Shown: positions 12,878-19,735 of the stretch, piece by piece | Layout of the letters: every line of letters starts with the position of its first letter | Position numbering within the stretch: position 1 is the stretch's first letter | Position numbers and translations under genes: made by a program | Notes under the pieces: generated by a model | Seen by the model: only the letters and a program-made list of their open reading frames with translations | The model's database searches: none | Told to the model about the DNA's origin: nothing | Assembly: GCA_027316975.1 (NCBI GenBank) | Contig: DAHVFL010000004.1 | Span: forward strand, 1 to 29,419 | Length of the DNA: 29,419 nt | From: Chloroflexota bacterium | Lineage (GTDB): Bacteria; Chloroflexota; Ktedonobacteria; Ktedonobacterales; Ktedonobacteraceae | Direction: 5' to 3'

Positions 12878-14520
12878 ATTTTTGCTTTCAGGTAGCGCGG
12901 AACCATACTATCCGCCTGAAGTGTGAGTCGTTGTGTCTCTGCCGCAAAAGCCTGGATAGAGGTGTTAGCGCTATTGGAAAAGCACATTACCTCCTGCACA
13001 TAATCCATCAGACCTCTATTGATGAGAGGTGAGTCAATCCTGGCGATGAACGGTAATGCAGTGTGAGCCGCTGTAATTGAGCGATCTATCTCACCCATCT
13101 TTAGGCGAGCCTGGGCCTGTAAAAGTAGGGTATAACCTTTTTGCAATATCCAATCTGGTTTCATATCTTCCAGCGCTTGCTGAAAATATCTATCAGCCGC
13201 CTCTACTTCACCGATGTAGAAGTTACAAACTGCCCGATACTGTTTCCAGGAGGGAAAGTCGAACTCATCATTCGTTTCAAGGCATTTGAGCAAATCGGCT
13301 GAAGCCTCCAGTTTCTCTCTCATGATACCGGGCTGGTGTAATAGTGCTGCGCTCTCTGCCCAATGCGCAAAGAGTCGTGCTCGTAATGGCAGCGATTTCG
13401 TTTCTTCATACCCGTAGGTTAAACGCAAAGCGGCTTCTGTTGTCTGAATGGCTCTGGCTTGCATACCACACGCTTTCCAGATACCACCCTGCCAGGAGAG
13501 GCTTTCAGCCATATTCCAGGGATCATTCGCTTCTAAGCCAGCAATGTAGGATTGGTCAAATGCTTTCATGGCTTCATTATAACGAGCTAAAAAGAAAAGC
13601 GCCGCGCCTTTCAGACGATATATGCTCGAATAAAACATACATCGGACTGAAGGAATGTGGAGAGCATGTACTTGCTGCATCATAAATAATTGCGCTTCAG
13701 CAATGGTAAACAGTAAATCTGTGCTAATAGTATGAAACAGTTTCCATCCGTCTATGATACTCTTTCCTAATGCCTGAGTAAGACGGATGCGCTCTTCTTC
13801 CGATACATGGTCGCCTGTTAGTAATGTAATGCCAATAATCGACGCGGCTCCGCTTAATTGCAGAAGTTTGCGACGTGTCATGGCAGGCAGCCCCTGTACA
13901 CCCTGCAAGACGACTCGCACCGCATCCAGCAACTGTTCGGATGACCACCCTGTATCAAGGAGTATAGACAAATGATTCGCGCCCAATGTGAGCCAGGCAC
14001 CCAACTGTTCGTCTGGTGTGTGTTGTGTACCCCCGGTCAACACGTCGATGGCCTGTATCTGCTCACGCGGGACAACGCTGGTGAATGGCATGGTCATCGC
14101 CTTCGTCACTGGTGGCATCGGTTGGCTTAAGATTACCTGCTGACCGGTAGTACTTGACCGAGCAAGTGCGGAAACTCCGCTCGATTGGTTGGGATTTGAT
14201 AAGACAGGAGCATCCATAAACCCCAGCTGGTCAGCAGCCAGTCCATAGATCAGACACATGCGTTCCTGATAGAAGGGACTGGGCTTTTTCTTGCCCATCT
14301 CCCAGCAACTGACCATCGCCGCGCTGACTCCGGGGATACGCCCGTCTGGCGCGGAAAGGGCGCAAATTTCGTCTACCACGCGCTGCAACGACCAGCCATG
14401 CAGCAAACGCTGGCGACGAAGCAACAGATTAGGCACGCGCTGCACTTTCGGCTTCATATCTTTTCTTTCACCATCCATGTTTTCTCTCAGACTCTCTGCA
14501 ATGAGCGTATCTAGTGCCAT
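12874..14520 (-). CDS. XRE-HTH transcriptional regulator with helical-repeat domain
   Basis: Up to 548 aa. An HTH domain at about residues 30-100 (LLLRRQRLLHGWSLQRVVDEICAL...GVSAAMVSCWEMGKKKPS, then YGLAADQLGFM) is followed by a Ser/Thr/Pro-rich linker, a hydrophobic stretch near AASIIGITLLTG, and a long alpha-helical region with TPR-like pairs (YNEAMKAFDQSYIAGLEAND, EAADRYFQQALEDM, IDRSITAAHTALPF). This architecture is typical of sensory regulators in antibiotic-type and Ktedonobacterial genomes. The start is uncertain: a TACAAT -10 with TTGCGC 18 bp upstream overlaps the ATG at 14520, so the true start may be the ATG at 14478 (GAGAG upstream) or 14457. It is coupled to the methyltransferase by a 4-nt overlap. 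Confidence 0.85.
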   Translation of the reverse strand: MALDTLIAESLRENMDGERKDMKPKVQRVPNLLLRRQRLLHGWSLQRVVDEICALSAPDGRIPGVSAAMVSCWEMGKKKPSPFYQERMCLIYGLAADQLGFMDAPVLSNPNQSSGVSALARSSTTGQQVILSQPMPPVTKAMTMPFTSVVPREQIQAIDVLTGGTQHTPDEQLGAWLTLGANHLSILLDTGWSSEQLLDAVRVVLQGVQGLPAMTRRKLLQLSGAASIIGITLLTGDHVSEEERIRLTQALGKSIIDGWKLFHTISTDLLFTIAEAQLFMMQQVHALHIPSVRCMFYSSIYRLKGAALFFLARYNEAMKAFDQSYIAGLEANDPWNMAESLSWQGGIWKACGMQARAIQTTEAALRLTYGYEETKSLPLRARLFAHWAESAALLHQPGIMREKLEASADLLKCLETNDEFDFPSWKQYRAVCNFYIGEVEAADRYFQQALEDMKPDWILQKGYTLLLQAQARLKMGEIDRSITAAHTALPFIARIDSPLINRGLMDYVQEVMCFSNSANTSIQAFAAETQRLTLQADSMVPRYLKAKI

Positions 14521-14730
14521 TGTACCTGAGTGCTTCTGTCACGCGCAAGTGGAAAGAAGGCCGGGACAAAGAAAGACGAAAGGAAGACGAATGCGCTGAA
14601 CGAGCGGAAGATACGAGAAAACAGAGAGTGAAACGCTTGCAGGACATATCGCAATGTCGCCTATGCAGGTATGCTTGTTAGCAGCGTGTTGAAGTCCAGA
14701 GGGTCACGGATTGGAAAGGAGTCAATTATT

Positions 14731-14994
14731 ATGGATGCCCTGGAATCGAAAAGCGAAGTCGCACGCCTCATGCAGCAGATCGAGCTAGAATACGAGGCGG
14801 CGCAGCGCGGGATGTATGGCTTTGCCGCCGGTACTGCTAAACACGAGTTTATCACAGCGCGGATGGAAAATATGGGCAAGTGCCACGAGAAATTAATCGC
14901 GCTGGTAGGCGAGCGAGAAGCGACCAAAGCCTTAGCGCAGGCGTTGGAACAAGCCGGGAATGAGGCATCTCCAGAGCAAGGAGTGGGGCAATGA
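14731..14994 (+). CDS. Small helical protein, unknown function
   Basis: 87 aa, mostly charged helix: MDALESKSEVARLMQQIELEYEAAQRGMYGFA, then KHEFITARMENMGKCHEKLIALVGEREATKALAQALEQ. No domain is recognised. The ATG at 14731 has AAAGGAG at 14715-14721; the longer reading from 14671 is not supported. Its TGA overlaps the ATG of the next small gene (ATGA at 14991-14994), so the two are coupled. It is divergent from the XRE regulator at 12874-14520. Possibly a helical partner of the HTH-like protein that follows, but that is inference. Confidence 0.7.
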   Translation: MDALESKSEVARLMQQIELEYEAAQRGMYGFAAGTAKHEFITARMENMGKCHEKLIALVGEREATKALAQALEQAGNEASPEQGVGQ

Positions 14995-15266
14995 GTCATG
15001 ACCCTGGGGCTGAAGCAAGCGCCGCCTTTCGCGCCTACCTCCAGCATTTCGAACTGTCTCTGCTAGATGTGGCGTTGGCGGCAAAAGTGCGTCTGATGGC
15101 CGTCTGGAAGATCGAGCAGGGGCTGCCCATTCGCGAGGCAGACGCGCTGGCTGTGCGCTCCGGCCTGTATCATCTCACCGGGGTGCCGTATACGGGGCTG
15201 ATTCCTCTGATCCCTGCCGCCCTACTGGCGATGGCGCAGGCATCAACAGCAAGGGGAAAGCCATGA
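14991..15266 (+). CDS. Small HTH-like protein, unknown function
   Basis: 91 aa. Residues 15-60 (FRAYLQHFELSLLDVALAAKVRLMAVWKIEQGLPIREADALAVRSGLYHLTG) have the pattern of an XRE-like HTH: helix, LLDVALAAKV, turn, MAVWKIEQGLPI, then a leucine-rich helix. The rest is short and hydrophobic (GLIPLIPAALLAMAQAS). It starts inside the stop of the upstream gene. It could be a small DNA-binding or adaptor protein; the role is unknown. Confidence 0.65.
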   Translation: MSHDPGAEASAAFRAYLQHFELSLLDVALAAKVRLMAVWKIEQGLPIREADALAVRSGLYHLTGVPYTGLIPLIPAALLAMAQASTARGKP

Positions 15267-15503
15267 ATCGGGCGAGAGAGACTTGTATTTTCACGCACAA
15301 CATGTTACAATCTCTACATAGCTCGCTTGCTTGAGCTATGTGGAGTATCCTACTCGTCATAGAAGCTAAAACAACCACACAGTTCGTAAACATAGCGCAA
15401 CTACTGACACTTTCGACACATCTGCAACAACTCCCTCATCAGTCCTCGCCGGAAATGATTCGCAAACCCTGCAAATGTTGTGATTATGCTGTGATTATGA
15501 CCA

Positions 15504-15532
15504 TTGACGAATGAGCGCGAAACCGCTATTCT
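15504..15532 (+). promoter_or_regulatory. Promoter of gatB
   Basis: TTGACG (15504-15509), 17-bp spacer, TATTCT (15527-15532). The leader of about 165 nt contains the family C repeat. Confidence 0.65.
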
Positions 15533-15560
15533 TACAAGGTACTCATATTGATGGTAGACT

Positions 15561-15649
15561 AGGGCGGGGGCAGAGCCGCCGCCCGTACCCTGCTACGAAG
15601 GAGCGGATGAAGCCGTATAGGGTAGGGGCGGCGGCTCTGTCCCCGCCCT
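15561..15649. repeat. Inverted-repeat element, family C, in the gatB leader
   Basis: 31-bp arms (15561-15591 and 15619-15649) with two differences and a 27-nt spacer. The arms begin AGGGCGGGGGCAGAGCCGCC. A related element with perfect arms lies at 25112-25200, and partial copies at 10802-10829 and about 762-785. Confidence 0.85.
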
Positions 15650-15703
15650 GGCTAAGTCCGCGCCCGCCCTGGCTGGAATAGAGATAGACGAGGTTAAGAA
15701 TAT

Positions 15704-17188
15704 ATGACTGTAACAGAAACTGACATTGCGACCGACTTTGAAATCGTTATCGGGCTTGAGGTACACTCGCAATTATTGACGAAAAGCAAGATGTTCTGTT
15801 CTTGCAGCACCGATTATGCCTATGCTGCTCCCAACACGCATGTATGCCCCGTGTGTATGGGAATGCCGGGAGTGCTGCCGGTCATCAACCAGCAGGCGGT
15901 TGCCTGCACTATCATGACGGCCCTGGCGCTCAACTGCACCATTCCCGCCTATTCCAAGTTTGATCGCAAGAACTATCCCTATCCAGACTTGATGAAGGGC
16001 TACCAAATTTCGCAATACGACATTCCTTTGAGCAATGACGGCTATCTCATCATCGACCTGGAAGGGCAGCAAAAGCGCGTTGGCATCACGCGCGTCCACC
16101 TGGAAGAAGACACGGCGAGACTGCTGCACCATAGCGGCTACAGCCTCATCGATATCAACCGCGCCGGGACGCCGCTTATGGAGATCGTCAGCGAGCCGGA
16201 TATGCGCAGCCCGCTCGAGGCGCGACTCTACATGCAACGGCTGCGTGAAATCCTGGTCTATCTCGGCGTCTCCTCTGGACGTATGGAGGAGGGCAGCCTG
16301 CGTTGTGACGCGAACATCTCCGTGCGCCCGAGGGGGCAACAGAAGCTGGGCGTCAAGACCGAAATCAAGAACATGAACAGTTTCCGTTCGGTGGAGCGCG
16401 CCCTCGCCTACGAGGCGCAGCGACAAATCGAGCTGCTGCGCTCAGGACAACCCATTTCGCAGGAGACGCGCGGCTGGGTCGAGACAAAGGGTATTACCGT
16501 GTCACAGCGCAGCAAAGAGCAGGCGGACGACTATCGCTACTTCCCGGAGCCTGACCTGCCGCCGCTGGTGATTAGTCCGGCCTGGGTGGAGGAACTACGC
16601 GCCAGCCTGCCAGAATTGCCAGATACGCGACGCGCGCGCTACATGCGTGACTACGGGCTATCCACGCAAGATGCCAATACGCTGACCGAAGATAAAGCGC
16701 TGGGAGACTACTTTGAACAGGTAGTGGCAGCTTTGCCCGCGCAAAACCGCGTGGCAAGAGCCAGAGCAGCCGCGAATCTAACGCTCAATGACGTTGCGCG
16801 TCTGCTGAAGGCACATTCAACAGACATCTCGGAAAACTTACTTACTCCCGCCGCCTCTGCCAACCTGCTGGACCTGCTCGATGCCAACCGCATTACGGGC
16901 AAGCAAGCGAAGGACATCGTAGAGGAAGCGTTTATAAGCGGCAAAATGCCCGCAGTCATCGTCGAAGAAAAGGGTATTCAACCCCCCATCAGCGACGAAG
17001 GCGAACTCATACGCATCATAGAGGAGGTGATTGCCAGTAATTCTAAAGCAGCCAGTGACTATCGAGCTGGCAAAGTGAACGCATTGCAGGCGCTGATAGG
17101 CCAGGTGATGAAGCAAACACGCGGCCAGGCGAAGGCCGGTAGCGTCCGTGCCTTGCTTATCAAAAAATTGGAAGAAACGGACCAGTAG
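15704..17188 (+). CDS. gatB: Aspartyl/glutamyl-tRNA(Asn/Gln) amidotransferase subunit B
   Basis: 494 aa. GatB is the tRNA-binding and kinase subunit of GatCAB, which converts Glu-tRNA-Gln (and Asp-tRNA-Asn) to the amidated form. The start FEIVIGLEVHSQLLTKSKMFCSC, then HVCPVCMGMPGVLPV, FDRKNYPYPDLMKGYQISQ, GITRVHLEEDTARLLH and RPRGQQKLGVKTEIKNMNSF are hallmark segments, followed by the C-terminal helical and YqeY-like tail. GAGGT precedes the ATG by about 9 nt. gatA and gatC are not adjacent in this window. The TAG stop (17186-17188) lies inside the left arm of a family B inverted repeat. Confidence 0.98.
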   Translation: MTVTETDIATDFEIVIGLEVHSQLLTKSKMFCSCSTDYAYAAPNTHVCPVCMGMPGVLPVINQQAVACTIMTALALNCTIPAYSKFDRKNYPYPDLMKGYQISQYDIPLSNDGYLIIDLEGQQKRVGITRVHLEEDTARLLHHSGYSLIDINRAGTPLMEIVSEPDMRSPLEARLYMQRLREILVYLGVSSGRMEEGSLRCDANISVRPRGQQKLGVKTEIKNMNSFRSVERALAYEAQRQIELLRSGQPISQETRGWVETKGITVSQRSKEQADDYRYFPEPDLPPLVISPAWVEELRASLPELPDTRRARYMRDYGLSTQDANTLTEDKALGDYFEQVVAALPAQNRVARARAAANLTLNDVARLLKAHSTDISENLLTPAASANLLDLLDANRITGKQAKDIVEEAFISGKMPAVIVEEKGIQPPISDEGELIRIIEEVIASNSKAASDYRAGKVNALQALIGQVMKQTRGQAKAGSVRALLIKKLEETDQ

Positions 17189-17285
17189 CGACACCCCTTG
17201 TGGGTGTCCCATCCATTCCATAACTATGTGTATCAGCAAGAAAAGCGGTGAGTACGGGACACCCACAAGGGGTGTCGCTACTGGT
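17181..17285. repeat. Inverted-repeat element, family B, containing the gatB stop codon
   Basis: 30-bp perfect arms (17181-17210 and 17256-17285), 45-nt spacer. The arm begins ACCAGTAGCGACACCCCTTG; the TAG in it terminates gatB. A second copy with 29-bp perfect arms lies at 19583-19684 with an unrelated spacer of similar length. Confidence 0.9.
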
Positions 17286-17345
17286 TCATAGCTCACAAAA
17301 ACCACAATAACCACAACGATGTGAAGAAAGGTGGGAACGTTCCCT

Positions 17346-18605
17346 ATGTACGACGAAGTAAAAGTCTTGAATCCCTATCACATGGCGGTCCAGCAATTCG
17401 AATCTGCCGCCGAACATCTGAAGCTTTCCGAAGATATGCGCGAGATCCTGCGCCAACCCAAGCGCGAACTGACAGTGAATTTTCCGGTACGCCTGGACAA
17501 TGGTCGCATCAAGACCTTCACGGGCTACCGTGTCCATCATAACGTCAATCGCGGGCCGGCCAAAGGCGGCATTCGGTATAGCCCGGAGGTGACGTTGGAC
17601 GAAGTGAAGGCTCTGTCGATGTGGATGACCTGGAAGTGCGCGGTGGTCGGCATCCCCTTTGGCGGCGCGAAAGGCGGCGTCATCTGCGACCCCAAGAGCA
17701 TGAGTCCGGCGGAACTGGAGCGGCTCACGCGCCGCTATGCCACCGAAATTTCGATCATTATTGGCCCGCATAGCGATATTCCCGCGCCCGATGTCAACAC
17801 CAACTCTCAGGTGATGGCCTGGATCATGGATACCTATTCCATGCACGAAGGCTACTCCGTCTCAGCCGTCGTCACGGGCAAGCCGCTTTCCATCGGCGGC
17901 AGCGAAGGCCGCAACGACGCTACCGCCACGGGCGTCTTGTTTGTGACACGCCAGGCCGCCAAACACACCGGTATGCGGCTGCAAGGCGCGCGTGTGAGCA
18001 TACAGGGATATGGTAATGCCGGCTCGATTGCCGCCCGCCTCTTTCATGCTGAAGGATGTAAGATTGTCGCGGTCAGTGATACACGCGGCGGCATTTACAA
18101 CGAGTCCGGGCTTGATCCGGCGGCTGTGCTGCGCTTCAAGCAGGAGCGTGGCAGTGTGGTTGGTTTCCCCGGCTCGCAGGCCGTCAGCGTGCAGGATGTG
18201 TTGGAAGTGCCATGCGACATTCTCATCCCTGCTGCCACCGAAGGCGTGATTACCCGCGCCAATGCTGATCGCGTGCAGGCGCGTATTGTTGCCGAAGCAG
18301 CCAACGGCCCTACCACGCCAGAGGCGGATGCCATCCTTTTCAAAAAAGGGACGCTGGTCATCCCGGACATCCTGGCGAATGCTGGCGGCGTCACCGTCAG
18401 CTACTTTGAATGGGTGCAGGACCTGCAAAGCTTCTTCTGGAACGTGGACGAAATCACCCGGAAGCTGGAAGTGATTATGAACCGCGCCTACGCCTCTGTA
18501 GCGGAGAAGGCCGAGCAATACTCCTGTGATTTGCGCCTGGCTGCAAACATGCTGGCAATCTCGCGTGTCGCTGAAGCCACGCAGATTCGCGGCATCTACC
18601 CGTAA
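17346..18605 (+). CDS. gdhA: Glutamate dehydrogenase (Glu/Leu/Phe/Val family)
   Basis: 419 aa. It catalyses reversible oxidative deamination of glutamate to 2-oxoglutarate with NAD(P). The substrate-binding segments are GPAKGGIRY (70-78), MTWKCAVVGIPFGGAKGG (94-111, with the catalytic Lys) and APDVNTNSQVMAWIMD. The nucleotide-binding domain has the GYGNAGSIAARLFHAEG motif, and the C-terminal part NAGGVTVSYFEWVQD is typical of glutamate rather than leucine enzymes. The ATG at 17346 is preferred over the GTG at 17331 because AAAGGTGG (17328-17334) then serves as the site. GGGAACGTTCCC (17333-17344) is a 12-bp palindrome between site and start. No clear promoter is seen; read-through from gatB past the family B repeat is possible. 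Confidence 0.94.
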   Translation: MYDEVKVLNPYHMAVQQFESAAEHLKLSEDMREILRQPKRELTVNFPVRLDNGRIKTFTGYRVHHNVNRGPAKGGIRYSPEVTLDEVKALSMWMTWKCAVVGIPFGGAKGGVICDPKSMSPAELERLTRRYATEISIIIGPHSDIPAPDVNTNSQVMAWIMDTYSMHEGYSVSAVVTGKPLSIGGSEGRNDATATGVLFVTRQAAKHTGMRLQGARVSIQGYGNAGSIAARLFHAEGCKIVAVSDTRGGIYNESGLDPAAVLRFKQERGSVVGFPGSQAVSVQDVLEVPCDILIPAATEGVITRANADRVQARIVAEAANGPTTPEADAILFKKGTLVIPDILANAGGVTVSYFEWVQDLQSFFWNVDEITRKLEVIMNRAYASVAEKAEQYSCDLRLAANMLAISRVAEATQIRGIYP

Positions 18606-18613
18606 TACCTGGA

Positions 18614-18669
18614 AGTATGCCGCCAGCCGCGCAGTTCCATGTATGGGACTGCGCGGCTGGCGGCATACT
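18614..18669. terminator. Bidirectional hairpin terminator after gdhA
   Basis: 27-bp arms (18614-18640 and 18643-18669) with a single wobble and a 2-nt loop, between the gdhA stop and the stop of the convergent acidic protein. Confidence 0.75.
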
Positions 18670-18671
18670 AC

Positions 18672-19229
18672 TTAGAAGCCGCGACCGCGCCTGGGTTTCT
18701 TGACGGGCGGCCTGGGGGCTTTCACCGGCCGTCCCGGCTTTGGCTTCTTGCGACCTCGCGCGGGCCACTCCTCGTCTTCTTCTTCTTCTTCCTCCTCCTC
18801 GTCCTCGAAGAATTCTTCCTCCTCTTCTGGCTCTTCCTCGTCGCCAAGAATTTCCGGCTCGATGACAGGGGCGGGAACTACAACTTCTGGAGTATCGTCT
18901 ACGATAGTAGGGATATCCTCGTCGTCTACCTCGGTCATCGGGTCAGGCTCTTCGTCTTCAGGAATGGTAAACTCGTCGTCGTCAAACGCTTCATCAGCCA
19001 CAGCAGCAGGGGCGCGCATCTCTCTGTAGCCATCTACCGGTAATATATTCGCGTTGACCCGTCCGCCTTTACGCGCCAGGGGCGTGGGTTCTGGTAAATC
19101 GACGTCAGCCAGGTCCGCGCCGTCTTCCGGTTTTGGCGCGCCGATCACCCTGCGGCCAGCAGCCACGTCCAGCCAGAACTGCGAATAGTAATGTGGCCGG
19201 TCCGCGTCTTTCTCGTCTTTCTTTGTCAT
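18672..19229 (-). CDS. Acidic low-complexity protein with a basic tail
   Basis: 185 aa. The first 75 residues look partly ordered (RPHYYSQFWLDVAAGRRVIGAP). Residues 80-155 are almost pure Asp/Glu with Pro, including long Glu runs. The last 30 are Lys/Arg/Pro-rich (ARGRKKPKPGRPVKAPRPPV...RRGRGF). This is an intrinsically disordered, charge-segregated polypeptide with no membrane or secretion signal. The ATG follows AAAGGTGGAGA. A strong promoter lies at 19371-19343. The opposite frame also stays open because of the repeat codons, but the start site, promoter and terminator favour this strand. Function unknown; nucleic-acid or ribosome association is only a guess from the tail. Confidence 0.75.
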   Translation of the reverse strand: MTKKDEKDADRPHYYSQFWLDVAAGRRVIGAPKPEDGADLADVDLPEPTPLARKGGRVNANILPVDGYREMRAPAAVADEAFDDDEFTIPEDEEPDPMTEVDDEDIPTIVDDTPEVVVPAPVIEPEILGDEEEPEEEEEFFEDEEEEEEEEDEEWPARGRKKPKPGRPVKAPRPPVKKPRRGRGF

Positions 19230-19342
19230 TCTCCACCTTTTTCGCAGGGTTATTCTCTTGAGGGAGTGACTCTCCTACAACCATGATTACCCTGCAGAAT
19301 CTCAAAACGTATCACACAACAGAGAGTGATATCAGTGCGTTC

Positions 19343-19371
19343 ATCATATGAATAAATTGCATACCTGTCAA
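19343..19371 (-). promoter_or_regulatory. Promoter of the acidic-protein gene
   Basis: On the minus strand: TTGACA (19371-19366), 17-bp spacer, TATGAT (19348-19343). Near consensus; leader about 107 nt. Confidence 0.75.
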
Positions 19372-19459
19372 GATGCCGTTTACGCGCCTTAAAGCCGCCT
19401 GGAAAGCCACTTCAAGTATTGTCAAGACCCCCTGTGCATGAATTTTCTTCCTGTGGGAT

Positions 19460-19488
19460 TTGCAGCCTTGTCTGGAGAACCTTATAAT
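19460..19488 (+). promoter_or_regulatory. Promoter of dxs
   Basis: TTGCAG (19460-19465), 17-bp spacer, TATAAT (19483-19488). The leader of about 240 nt contains the family B hairpin. Confidence 0.7.
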
Positions 19489-19582
19489 AGGAGATGAATC
19501 ATACTACAGGCCCACTATGCGGGATTATCACGTCATATCTTGAGAAGGATTACATCTATCCAGCGCCACGAGGCGTATAAGT

Positions 19583-19684
19583 CAGTAGCGACACCCCTTG
19601 TGGGTGTCCCGTCATTGCCTCGTTGCTTTGAAATACGCTTATTAAGAATTATGACCGGGACACCCACAAGGGGTGTCGCTACTG
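19583..19684. repeat. Inverted-repeat element, family B, in the dxs leader
   Basis: 29-bp perfect arms (19583-19611 and 19656-19684), 44-nt spacer. The arms match those at 17181-17285 while the spacer differs. It lies between the dxs promoter and ribosome binding site. Confidence 0.9.
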
Positions 19685-19735
19685 GTACCCGCAAGCACAA
19701 ATAGTTCCAGAAAAATAGATCCATTGGAGGAGACA

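Larger units (their letters stand above)
15267..15703. other. Intergenic region before gatB
   Basis: No gene is supported. It holds a hairpin at 15316-15341 (ACATAGCTC/GAGCTATGT, 8-nt loop, no T tract), the gatB promoter at 15504-15532, and the family C inverted repeat at 15561-15649. Confidence 0.6.
19230..19735. other. Divergent intergenic region between the acidic protein and dxs
   Basis: No gene is supported. It carries two divergent promoters (19343-19371 minus, 19460-19488 plus) and the family B inverted repeat (19583-19684) in the dxs leader. Confidence 0.65.

Noticed and set aside
18700..19029. Plus-strand open frame rich in Ser codons opposite the acidic protein
   Set aside because: It is the complement of GAA/GAG/GAC runs and has no start site; the minus strand has promoter, ribosome binding site and terminator.
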